Part shown: positions 8,604-15,689 of the stretch, one piece after another
Numbering within the stretch: position 1 is the stretch's first letter
Layout of the letters: each line of letters begins with the position of its first letter
NCBI GenBank assembly: GCA_018712605.1
Contig: DVGR01000082.1
Coordinates: forward strand, 1 to 45,552
DNA from: Candidatus Choladousia intestinigallinarum
GTDB lineage: Bacteria; Bacillota; Clostridia; Lachnospirales; Lachnospiraceae
Length of the DNA: 45,552 nucleotides
Reading direction: 5' to 3'
Made by a program: the position numbers and the translations under genes
The notes under the pieces: generated by a model
Databases searched by the model: none
Seen by the model: only the letters and a program-made list of their open reading frames with translations
What the model was told of the DNA's origin: nothing

Positions 8604-9680
8604 ATGAAACCTGATTTAGGAGGACGAATTGCCTTATTAAGAAGAAGACGGGGGCTCACCCAAGAGCAGTTGGCCCAGGAGCTGGGCGTCTCAGCCCCTG
8701 CCGTCAGCAAGTGGGAGACGAATCACTCCTGCCCGGACATTACCATACTGTGCCCCCTGGCCCGAGCCCTGGGGACAACCGTGGACACCCTGCTTCAGTT
8801 TGAAGAGGAGCCGGACCGGCAGGAGATCGCAAGGAAGGTAAAGGAGATTGTGGAAACTGGAAGAGAAGAGGGCTGGGAAAAAGCGGAGAGACTTCTGGAA
8901 GAATGGCTGCATCAGTATCCTTCGAGCGCTTCTGTAAAATTTAATGGGTCAGGAATCCTGGCCTTGTTTGATATAATGTTTCCTGAAGAAAGCCAGAAAA
9001 AGAGAGAAGAGTGGAAGGAACAGAGAAAGAAGCTGCTGCGCTTTCTTAGCTGCAGCGGAGATGAATCGTACCGGCATCGTGCCCTTCATGACATGGCGAT
9101 GTTGGAGCTTCAGGAGGGACAGCTTTTGGAGGCTGAGAAACTTCTGGAAGAAATTCCCAGGGAAGAAATAGACACAACTCTGCTTAAAACCAGAATTTAT
9201 TTGGAAAAGGGACAGAGAGAGGAAGCTCTGAAGCTGCTGCAGGAAAAACTTTATACGGTCCTTGCCCAGGCACACAACTATATGATCATGATGACCGGAG
9301 AGAAAATCACCCCGGATTCGGAAAAGGCGCTGGAGATTGGAAAGATCTGCCATGGATTTGAAAAACTGTTTGGCGGAAGATTCGGCATGGGACTGGGAAT
9401 CCTTATGGAGCTTTATATGCGGCTGGGGAAAAAGGAAGAAGCGCTGGATGTGTTGGAAGAGTATGTAAAACAGATTGTAAAAGAGGCGGAGCCGCTGAAT
9501 TCGGTCCTCTTTTCTCCGGGGGTAACCATGGAAAAGGGAAGGCCGGCCACCACAAAGGAAATGCGGCATATGTTTCTGCAGGGGCTCCAGACGGAGAAAA
9601 GCTTTGAAGATTTCAGGGAAGATCCCAGATATCAGGAGGCGGTGAAAACGTTGGAAGAAAGTCTTAAGGGAAGTCTGTAA
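8604..9680 (+). CDS. XRE-family transcriptional regulator with helical repeat domain
   Basis: The 358-residue product has an N-terminal Cro/C1-type helix-turn-helix (residues 5-60, with LTQEQLAQELGVS and VSKWET) that should bind DNA. A long helical C-terminal part with TPR-like periodicity follows (repeated LL-E-A and EEAL-LL patterns), likely for ligand or protein sensing. No membrane segment is seen. I chose ATG 8604 because GGAGG lies five bases upstream; ATG 8592 is possible. A -10 at 8559 rules out an upstream TTG start. The target is unknown and may be its own promoter. Confidence 0.85.
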   Translation: MKPDLGGRIALLRRRRGLTQEQLAQELGVSAPAVSKWETNHSCPDITILCPLARALGTTVDTLLQFEEEPDRQEIARKVKEIVETGREEGWEKAERLLEEWLHQYPSSASVKFNGSGILALFDIMFPEESQKKREEWKEQRKKLLRFLSCSGDESYRHRALHDMAMLELQEGQLLEAEKLLEEIPREEIDTTLLKTRIYLEKGQREEALKLLQEKLYTVLAQAHNYMIMMTGEKITPDSEKALEIGKICHGFEKLFGGRFGMGLGILMELYMRLGKKEEALDVLEEYVKQIVKEAEPLNSVLFSPGVTMEKGRPATTKEMRHMFLQGLQTEKSFEDFREDPRYQEAVKTLEESLKGSL

Positions 9681-9724
9681 CATCTTATTCCAGAGACTCA
9701 TAGTATAAAGAAAAAAGGATTTTT

Positions 9725-10204
9725 ATGAGACGAACCACGTATGTTCCTGTGATTGGAATTATCCTGAGGCTGAATCAGGACCGGGGCTGCTGCACCCAGC
9801 AGATGTCCCTTCGCACGGAAGAGGGAATCGTAAACTTTGTGATCTCCCAGGATACACGGATTGTCGATAACCGGCGGCTGCGGCCGGGGATGCGGGTGGC
9901 GGCTTTCTATGATGCATCTCTGCCCGTGCCGCTGATTTATCCGCCCCTGTATCAGGCTTTCATTGTCACACGCCTTGATCGGGATGAAGAGATTGCACTG
10001 AATTATTTTGACAGTAACCTGACGGCCTCTGACGGCTCTTTGCAGTTAACGCCGGGGCGGGGGACAGAGGCAGAGACCTTAAACGGTCAGAGGTTCTCCT
10101 GCAGCATACAGAATCAGACCCTTTTGGTGTATTATTCCAGGACCACCAGAAGCATTCCACCCCAGGCGTCTCCCTCCAGAATCATTGTGGTAAACTGCGG
10201 CTGA
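9725..10204 (+). CDS. hypothetical protein, beta-rich
   Basis: I do not recognise this 159-residue protein with certainty. It is predicted to be beta-rich and soluble, with no signal peptide or membrane helix. The segment around residues 48-80 (RLRPGMRVAAFYD, then PVPLIYPPLYQA) resembles a module I associate with secreted Clostridial proteins, in which a small barrel is followed by a conserved PLIYPP stretch. Three Cys (two adjacent at 22-23, one at 158) are present. It lies 44 bp after the XRE gene and may be co-transcribed. Confidence 0.65.
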   Translation: MRRTTYVPVIGIILRLNQDRGCCTQQMSLRTEEGIVNFVISQDTRIVDNRRLRPGMRVAAFYDASLPVPLIYPPLYQAFIVTRLDRDEEIALNYFDSNLTASDGSLQLTPGRGTEAETLNGQRFSCSIQNQTLLVYYSRTTRSIPPQASPSRIIVVNCG

Positions 10205-10225
10205 CTGCCCATCCTATATTTAAAA

Positions 10226-10273
10226 AACCTCCAAACCAAGGCAAGGAAATTTGCCGGTTTGGAGGCACTTTTA
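10226..10273. terminator. bidirectional terminator between convergent genes
   Basis: Perfect 10-bp arms 10228-10237 and 10256-10265 enclose a second short stem. On the minus strand the hairpin is followed by six T residues, so it chiefly terminates the DUF134-NifX-methyltransferase operon. A weaker T tract serves the plus strand. Confidence 0.75.
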
Positions 10274-10275
10274 TA

Positions 10276-11031
10276 TTACTTCCTTACAGCCCGGATCCGG
10301 ATTCTGACATAGTCGATGAACCATCTGCCTTCCCGGAAAAGAACCGGGCGCAGTTTTTCTGACGCTTCAGTCAGAATTTCTTTTACGGTACTCTCAGACA
10401 TTCCTTCAAAGGGTTTTTTGTCAAACATGCGAATCCATTCCTCCAGCCCGTTTTCATTTTTCTGGGGAGTGGGGCGGTCAAAGAGAATCGCATAGGTGAC
10501 TTTGAAGCCGCAGGATTCCATAAGAGAGGTATATTCTCCGATACTGGGGAAATAGAAAGCACGCAGATAGGAGAAGTCCCTGGCGGAAAAAAGCTCTTCA
10601 AGAGTGGAGTGCACCAATTCCGCACATCCTTTTCCGCCAAACTCACATACTAACTGGCCTCCCGGCTTAAGCTGGCAGAAGAGATTCCGCAGCATTTCTT
10701 CCTGGCGGTCTGCGTCTATCCAATGGAAAACAGCGTTGGAAAAGATCACGTCCGCTTTTTCTTCCAACTGGAAATTCAGGGCGTTTCCCTGAAGAAAACT
10801 TAGCTCCGAATACTGCCGCTTGGCCAGCGCAAGCATCTCGGAAGAATCGTCGATCCCCAGCACACGAAATCCTCTCTCGGAAAGTTTGTGCGTCAGAGCT
10901 CCGTTCCCGCATCCTAAGTCCACTACAAACTGGCTTGTATCCCCCGTGATCAGATCCAGCACGTCCTCTCCGTATTGATGGACAAAAGAAAAGTTATCTT
11001 TATAATTTTCGGCCTGCCAGGTGATGTTCAT
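10276..11031 (-). CDS. class I SAM-dependent methyltransferase
   Basis: This 251-residue protein is a Rossmann-fold methyltransferase resembling trans-aconitate 2-methyltransferases. Motif I is VVDLGCGNG (about residues 36-44), the acidic end of beta2 is GIDDSSEML, and the post-II/III region reads DVIFSNAVFHWI followed by LKPGGQLVCEFGG. The acceptor is unknown. It is the last gene of a minus-strand run behind DUF134 and NifX-like genes, 35 bp from the latter with a CAGGAGG site. Whether its substrate relates to the metal theme of those genes is open. Confidence 0.88.
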   Translation of the reverse strand: MNITWQAENYKDNFSFVHQYGEDVLDLITGDTSQFVVDLGCGNGALTHKLSERGFRVLGIDDSSEMLALAKRQYSELSFLQGNALNFQLEEKADVIFSNAVFHWIDADRQEEMLRNLFCQLKPGGQLVCEFGGKGCAELVHSTLEELFSARDFSYLRAFYFPSIGEYTSLMESCGFKVTYAILFDRPTPQKNENGLEEWIRMFDKKPFEGMSESTVKEILTEASEKLRPVLFREGRWFIDYVRIRIRAVRK

Positions 11032-11066
11032 ACTCTAAACCTCCTGATAAAAAAGATTTGTAAAGA

Positions 11067-11498
11067 TCAGTGACCGCCGCAGGAGCCGTGATGGCCGCAG
11101 GAGCCGTCTTCATGCTCGCCGTGGTGTCCGCAGGAACCGCTGTGATGCTCACCATGATGTTCTCCGTGGTGGCTGCATGTCACGTCAGGATTATAAGACA
11201 GAGAGCCGGACAGAAGAGACTGGACAGCCTCATCCGCATTGCCCTGGACGCCGCCGTAGAGGGAAATGCCGACCTCTGCAAGGGCTGTTTTGGCGCCTCC
11301 GCCGATACCGCCGCAGATGAGGGTATCCACAGAAAGGCTTTTTAAAAATCCGGCCAGGGCGCCATGGCCCTTTCCCTTTGTATCTGTGATTTCCTGAGCA
11401 AGGATCTTCCCGTCCTCTATGGTGTAGATTTTAAACTGTTCCGTATGGCCAAAGTGCTGGAACACCTGGCCGTTTTCATATGTTACCGCTACTTTCAT
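11067..11498 (-). CDS. NifX/NifB-like (dinitrogenase Fe-Mo cofactor domain) protein with His-rich tail
   Basis: The 143-residue protein has the small RNase H-like domain of the NifX/NifY/VnfX cofactor-binding family (residues 1-105: VAVTYENG, FGHTEQF, LICGGIGGGAK, GVQGNADEAV). It then has a 36-residue tail with 12 His and 4 Cys in HHGE/SCGHH units, which should bind transition metals. No nif genes are near, so a metal-storage or carrier role is likelier than nitrogenase assembly. I chose the second ATG (11498) because GGAGG stands seven bases upstream. The start sits two bases after the DUF134 stop, implying translational coupling. Confidence 0.88.
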   Translation of the reverse strand: MKVAVTYENGQVFQHFGHTEQFKIYTIEDGKILAQEITDTKGKGHGALAGFLKSLSVDTLICGGIGGGAKTALAEVGISLYGGVQGNADEAVQSLLSGSLSYNPDVTCSHHGEHHGEHHSGSCGHHGEHEDGSCGHHGSCGGH

Positions 11499-11500
11499 TT

Positions 11501-11869
11501 TCATTCCTCCTTGTCTCGATTCTGGCATTTTGCCCTGTGACGGCGGCAGCCGCCGCAGCCGCAGAATTCTTCAGCCCCGTCGCAGAGCCGGTAATCCCCG
11601 CCCTCTATTTTCAGGGGAAGTCCCTCGACCAGAGCTTGGGCCAGCTTTTTCCGTGCGCTTGTGTAGATCTGCTGAACGGTGGTTCTTGCGATTTTCATAT
11701 AGATCCCGCATTCTTCCTGAGAAAAATTTTCTTTGTCTATGAGCCGGATAGCTTCATACTCGTCTACAGTCAGGATTACGGGAGGGCCGGGGGCAGAGCA
11801 CCCCGCCGGAAGAAATTCAAGAACGCCGGGCAGACGGCAGACATGCCTGCATTTTCTGGGACGTGGCAT
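11501..11869 (-). CDS. DUF134/UPF0251 helix-turn-helix regulator
   Basis: This 122-residue protein belongs to the DUF134 (UPF0251) family. It has the typical MPRPRKCR-C-LP start, a sigma-70 region-4-like helix-turn-helix in the middle (VDEYEAIRLID, then SQEECGIYMKIARTTVQQIY), and a Cys/His-rich C-terminus (CDGAEEFCGCGGC). The Cys clusters at both ends suggest metal or redox sensing. Such genes often sit beside NifX-domain genes, as here. An inverted repeat around its promoter suggests it controls this operon. That regulatory link is inference. Confidence 0.87.
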   Translation of the reverse strand: MPRPRKCRHVCRLPGVLEFLPAGCSAPGPPVILTVDEYEAIRLIDKENFSQEECGIYMKIARTTVQQIYTSARKKLAQALVEGLPLKIEGGDYRLCDGAEEFCGCGGCRRHRAKCQNRDKEE

Positions 11870-11890
11870 AAAATCGCTCCCTTCTGTTTA

Positions 11891-11940
11891 TGACATATGC
11901 CAATTAATAGGAGCATACACTAGTTTTTGGCATATGTCAA
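11891..11940 (-). promoter_or_regulatory. promoter and inverted-repeat operator of the DUF134 operon
   Basis: On the minus strand a consensus TTGACA (11935-11940) and TATGCT (11912-11917) are 17 bp apart. A perfect 12-bp inverted repeat flanks them: TGACATATGCCA at 11891-11902 and TGGCATATGTCA at 11928-11939. One arm overlaps the -35 and the other lies just past the start site, the expected layout for repression by looping or paired dimers. Confidence 0.7.
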
Positions 11941-11946
11941 TAATAA

Positions 11947-11962
11947 GATGTTGAGGTCAAAA
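11947..11962 (+). repeat. 16-bp repeat, left copy flanking the purine permease
   Basis: GATGTTGAGGTCAAAA here recurs in inverted orientation at 13710-13725, about 1.75 kb away on the other side of the permease gene. Locally it can also form a 7-bp hairpin with the following CCCTCAA. Confidence 0.7.
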
Positions 11963-11972
11963 GCCCTCAACC

Positions 11973-12023
11973 ATGATGCCTACGGATTGTTCCGTGCTGC
12001 GCACTCCCACAATCCTGCATCAT
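11973..12023. repeat. imperfect hairpin upstream of the purine permease
   Basis: Arms ATGATGC (11973-11979) with GCATCAT (12017-12023) and GGATTGT (11984-11990) with ACAATCC (12009-12015) form a two-part stem around an 18-base loop. It lies between the divergent promoters. There is no T tract, so it is not an obvious terminator. Confidence 0.5.
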
Positions 12024-12064
12024 AATAAAGTATCAGACAAAAATAAGAATTGCCAAATATGGTA

Positions 12065-12092
12065 TTGAAAATTTCAGAAAATTCTTTATAAT
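12065..12092 (+). promoter_or_regulatory. promoter of the purine permease gene
   Basis: TTGAAA (12065-12070) and TATAAT (12087-12092) are separated by 16 bp in AT-rich DNA, about 78 bp ahead of the leader end. Confidence 0.65.
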
Positions 12093-12105
12093 AAGACACG
12101 GTGCA

Positions 12106-12136
12106 GATGCCGGAAATGATTTCTGGTTCCGGCATC
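12106..12136 (+). promoter_or_regulatory. leader hairpin of the purine permease mRNA
   Basis: A perfect 10-bp stem (12106-12115 with 12127-12136, 11-base loop) lies at the start of the predicted mRNA. No T tract follows and the purine-riboswitch core is not recognised. Confidence 0.5.
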
Positions 12137-12176
12137 CTTGGATGACATGTTGTCTGAATCAGGAAGGAGAAAAATT

Positions 12177-13532
12177 ATGGAGAAATTTTTTAAACTGAAA
12201 GAAAACGGCACCAAGTTTTCTACAGAAGTCGTGGCCGGACTGACCACCTTTTTCACCATGGCGTACATAATCGCGGTAAATCCCAGTGTACTCAGCCAGT
12301 CGGGAATGGAATGGGGAGCTGTTTTCCTGGCGACGATTATTGCGTCTATCATCGGAACTCTGGTTATGGGGCTCTTTGCCAACGTACCCTACGCCCAGGC
12401 TCCCGGTATGGGATTGAATGCGTTCTTCGTATACACGGTATGCTTCGGTCTGGGCTTTACCTGGCAGCAGGCTCTGTCCATGGTATTTATCTGTGGAGTC
12501 TTCAATATCATTATCACGGTGACCAAGGTTCGGAAATTTATTATCAAGGCCATTCCCAACAGCCTGCAGAATGCCATCGGCGGCGGTATCGGCGTGTTTG
12601 TGGCCTACATCGGTCTGCTCAATGTGGGGATTATCAGCTTTGATTCGGGAGTTCCGGCCATTGCCGCTTTGAACCAGCCGGCTTTCTGGCTGTTCCTTAT
12701 TGGGCTTGTGCTGACCATTGTGCTTCTTGTATGCAATGTGAAGGGTGCGATTTTGATCGGTATCGTGATTACGGCCCTTCTGGGGATTCCCATGGGAGTG
12801 ACGACTGCCAGTGATTCCGTAAGCTTTTCGGAAGCGTGCCAGGCACTTCCCTCAACCTTTGGCGTGATTTTCACCTCTCAGGGCCTGCCTTCCCTGTTCA
12901 GCGATATGGCAAAGCTTCCCCTTGTATTGGTGACGATTTTCGCTTTCAGTATTTCTGATACCTTTGATACCCTGGGAACCTTCATCGGAACGGGACGGCG
13001 AAGCGGCATCTTCAGCGAGGAAGACGAGAAAGCGATGGAGTCTAGTTCAGGCTTTAAGTCTAAAATGGATAAGGCTCTGTTTGCCGATGCCATTGCAACC
13101 TCCATTGGTTCCATATTCGGTACCTCCAACACTACTACTTTTGTGGAGAGCGCTTCAGGGATCGGAGCAGGAGGACGTACGGGACTGACCAGCGTGGTTG
13201 TAGCCATCTGCTTTGCAGTCAGCGCATTTTTAGCCACCTTTGTAAGTGCGATTCCCTCAGCGGCTACGGCACCTGCCCTGGTAGTAGTGGGGATTATGAT
13301 GACCTCTGCCTTTAAGGAGATTCAGTGGGAAGATTTTTCAGAGGCAGTTCCGGCTTTCTTCGCCGGCCTGTTTATGGCTCTTTGCTACAGCATATCCTAT
13401 GGAATCGCCTTTGGCTTTATTTCTTACTGTATCGTGAAGATCTGCAGAAAAGAAGCTAAGAGCATCCATCCCATTCTTTGGGTTGCTACGATTCTCTTTA
13501 TTCTGAACTTCATTCTTCTGGCAGTGATTTAA
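12177..13532 (+). CDS. pbuG: NCS2/AzgA-type guanine-hypoxanthine permease
   Basis: This 451-residue multi-helix membrane protein belongs to the AzgA-like branch of NCS2 purine transporters (B. subtilis PbuG/PbuO), which import guanine or hypoxanthine with protons. Visible family signatures are VAGLTTFFTMAYIIAVNP at the N-terminus, FSISDTFDTLGTFIGTGRR in the middle, and GTSNTTTFVESASGIGAGGR. About 12 hydrophobic segments follow one another. I chose ATG 12177, which has AAGGAG nine bases upstream; an upstream in-frame ATG lies inside the leader. Exact purine preference is not readable. Confidence 0.92.
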   Translation: MEKFFKLKENGTKFSTEVVAGLTTFFTMAYIIAVNPSVLSQSGMEWGAVFLATIIASIIGTLVMGLFANVPYAQAPGMGLNAFFVYTVCFGLGFTWQQALSMVFICGVFNIIITVTKVRKFIIKAIPNSLQNAIGGGIGVFVAYIGLLNVGIISFDSGVPAIAALNQPAFWLFLIGLVLTIVLLVCNVKGAILIGIVITALLGIPMGVTTASDSVSFSEACQALPSTFGVIFTSQGLPSLFSDMAKLPLVLVTIFAFSISDTFDTLGTFIGTGRRSGIFSEEDEKAMESSSGFKSKMDKALFADAIATSIGSIFGTSNTTTFVESASGIGAGGRTGLTSVVVAICFAVSAFLATFVSAIPSAATAPALVVVGIMMTSAFKEIQWEDFSEAVPAFFAGLFMALCYSISYGIAFGFISYCIVKICRKEAKSIHPILWVATILFILNFILLAVI

Positions 13533-13533
13533 G

Positions 13534-13614
13534 AGTAACAGCCATCAGCTATGACATGGGATGATTTATACTTGCATAAAAATCAGACCGTGTCATACTT
13601 GATGAGCTGTTACT
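13534..13614 (+). terminator. long hairpin after the purine permease, possible terminator
   Basis: Just past the stop codon three perfect stem blocks stack in order: 13534-13542 with 13606-13614 (9 bp), 13544-13547 with 13600-13603, and 13551-13556 with 13591-13596. A short TTTT follows. It is unusually large for an intrinsic terminator and could be a palindromic repeat. Confidence 0.5.
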
Positions 13615-13679
13615 TTTAAGATATGCCTCTCCAGAATTAATATTGATTTTTGGAGGTTTTTGTGATATATAAATATTTA

Positions 13680-13725
13680 GATGCCAAGGTCAAAAGGCCT
13701 AAGCAGGGATTTTGACCTCAACATC
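13680..13725. repeat. hairpin repeat, right copy flanking the purine permease
   Basis: TTTTGACCTCAACATC at 13710-13725 is the exact reverse complement of 11947-11962. It forms a local hairpin: AGGTCAAAA (13687-13695) pairs with TTTTGACCT (13710-13718), with outer GATG/CATC. Confidence 0.7.
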
Positions 13726-13767
13726 ATATTTATAAAACAGACTTACCATAATAATTGGATAAGGAAA

Positions 13768-13932
13768 ACAGTAGGTGTCGGATGGTATCGATCCGGTGAA
13801 AAGGGAAACAGGTGAGAATCCTGTACGATCTCGTCACTGTAATTAGTGAGCTTTTGCCAATATGCCACTGGGAGACCGGGAAGGCGGCTAAGGCGTGGAA
13901 CTATGAGTCAGGAGACCTGCCTATTGCTGTAC
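13768..13932 (+). ncRNA. cobalamin (adenosylcobalamin-type) riboswitch aptamer
   Basis: The order of conserved blocks matches the B12 riboswitch: GGTGAAAAGGGAA near 13795, GGTGAGAATCC near 13811, TCACTGTAATTAGTGAG near 13833, GCCACTGGGAGACCGGGAAGG near 13864 to 13883, and the B12 box GAGTCAGGAGACCTGCC at 13905-13921. Flanking bases can close P1. It lies upstream of the SBP gene at 14039 and should shut the operon off when cobalamin is plentiful. Confidence 0.92.
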
Positions 13933-13961
13933 GGGAGCTGGGCTCCAGACCACGAGGACTT

Positions 13962-14020
13962 GGTTGTACGATTGACATCTTTTTTGTGTACAATCCTTCG
14001 TTTTCGGCGGAGGATTTTTT
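13962..14020 (+). terminator. riboswitch expression platform (antiterminator and terminator)
   Basis: The terminator is an 8-bp stem with one wobble (13993-14000 with 14008-14015) followed by TTTTTT. An alternative helix, 13962-13969 with 13988-13996, uses the bases AATCC of the terminator arm, so the two structures exclude each other. This supports transcription attenuation. Confidence 0.75.
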
Positions 14021-14038
14021 GTTTTTGAAGGAGGAAAA

Positions 14039-15661
14039 ATGAAACGAAAGAAAATGCTGGCAGTTTGCCTGACAGCCGCCATGGCTTTGGGAGCCGCCCA
14101 GGTAAGTACGGTGTCCGCTGATGACGGGCCCCATCTTAACTTCGGATGCTATGTTTATTCAACGTCTTTTGATCCGGCAGCGTATCAGAATGCCGCCTGG
14201 CAGGGGATGAGATGGGGAATCACGGAGGCCTTGTTCAAATTTAATGACGATGCTACCATCGAACCCTGGCTTGCGGACTCTTATGAAGTTTCAGAGGATC
14301 ACATGACATGGACTTTTCACATCCGTGACGGCGTGCAGTTTTCAAACGGAAATCCCTGCGACGCCCAGGCTGTGGCAGACTCCCTGAACCGTCTGTTTAA
14401 TGTGTGCGAGAGTACCGAATACAGTTCCACGCCGAGACAGTATATAGACATGGCTAGTATTGAGGCTGATAATGAGGCAAATACAGTGACTATCGTGACG
14501 AATGTCCCTTATGCGGATTTGAGGGGACCTCTTTGTTTTCCTTTCTACACGGTCATCGATGTGGAAGGAGATACGACGGACGAAGCGCATCCAGGCGGCT
14601 ACAATACAACCGTGATTGGTACCGGACCCTATGTCCTGTCCTCCTTTGACGAACTCAGCAAGAGCGGTGAGATTGTCAAAAATGAAAATTACTGGGATGG
14701 AGAGGTTCCGTACGACAGTATTTCCGTTATCTTTATTGAAGACGATACCACAAAGGCAATGGCGCTCCAGAGCGGCGATATTGATCTGACAGAGAATGTG
14801 ACGACCATCAGCGATCTGCAGAACCTGGAGGCAGACAGTTCCTTCTATGTTTCCAGAAAAAATGGTGTGCGCAGCGGTTTTGCCCTTGTGAATTTTAACG
14901 GTATTCTGGCAAACGATGCCCTTCGCCAGGCGGTGTTTATGGCTGTCGATGGACAGACCCTGTGCGATGTGACTACAGGAGGCATGTACACCTACGGACC
15001 AGCCGTTCTTCCGTCCACACTGAGCTATCCGGATGAGGAACTGGAGAATCCCTATGCTTATGATGCGGAAGCGGCTGCGGCTCTTCTGGATGAGAACGGA
15101 ATCGTAGATACGGACGGAGATGGAATCCGTGAATTAGACGGACAGAATATTAATCTCCAGTTTGATACATATAAGAACCGCTGCCTCAGCGACTTTGCGG
15201 AGGCGATTCAGTCCCAGCTTGCAGTTGTGGGAATTGGCTGTACGGTGAATGTTCTGGACAGCGATACCCTGTGGATGCAGATGCAGGAGGGAGATTATGA
15301 TCTTACAAACTCCAACTGGATCACAGTGGGAACCGGTGACCCCACAGCATACCTTCTGAATTGGTACGGAGACGGGGGAGAAAACTTCTTCTCAAGCGAT
15401 AATACGGACGCTGCAAACTACTGCGGCTATGACAGTGAAGAATTCAACGAGCTGTACGATCAGTTCACCGCTTCCCTGGATCAGGAAGAGAGAGATGAAC
15501 TGGTTGTTCAGATGGAGCAGGTGCTGATCAATGACTGCGCGGTGCTGGTACACGGTTATTACAATTCAACCATGATCAGCAATGCTTCTAAGGTGACAGG
15601 GGCTGAGATCCCGGCATTCGACTATTATTGGCTGAACACGGATATTAAGCCGGCAGAATAA
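14039..15661 (+). CDS. ABC transporter substrate-binding protein, family 5 (NikA/OppA-like)
   Basis: This 540-residue exported protein is a cluster-C binding protein of the nickel/peptide/opine family. The block around residues 60-110 (IEPWLADSYEVSED, then TWTFHIRDGVQFSNGNPCDA) is very like NikA. The N-terminus is a signal peptide (basic n-region, hydrophobic core to about residue 20) with a likely cleavage after VSA at residue 27 and no convincing lipobox, which is odd for a Gram-positive binding protein. It heads a six-gene operon under a cobalamin riboswitch, so cobalt, a metal chelate or a corrinoid-related ligand is likelier than ordinary peptides. The ligand is inferred, not seen. Confidence 0.9.
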   Translation: MKRKKMLAVCLTAAMALGAAQVSTVSADDGPHLNFGCYVYSTSFDPAAYQNAAWQGMRWGITEALFKFNDDATIEPWLADSYEVSEDHMTWTFHIRDGVQFSNGNPCDAQAVADSLNRLFNVCESTEYSSTPRQYIDMASIEADNEANTVTIVTNVPYADLRGPLCFPFYTVIDVEGDTTDEAHPGGYNTTVIGTGPYVLSSFDELSKSGEIVKNENYWDGEVPYDSISVIFIEDDTTKAMALQSGDIDLTENVTTISDLQNLEADSSFYVSRKNGVRSGFALVNFNGILANDALRQAVFMAVDGQTLCDVTTGGMYTYGPAVLPSTLSYPDEELENPYAYDAEAAAALLDENGIVDTDGDGIRELDGQNINLQFDTYKNRCLSDFAEAIQSQLAVVGIGCTVNVLDSDTLWMQMQEGDYDLTNSNWITVGTGDPTAYLLNWYGDGGENFFSSDNTDAANYCGYDSEEFNELYDQFTASLDQEERDELVVQMEQVLINDCAVLVHGYYNSTMISNASKVTGAEIPAFDYYWLNTDIKPAE

Positions 15662-15689
15662 TCAGCAAAAGCGCATTTGAGGAAGAGTA

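Noticed and set aside
12040-12176. Purine riboswitch ahead of the purine permease
   Set aside because: The conserved purine-aptamer junction and loop-loop sequences could not be found; only a simple hairpin is present.
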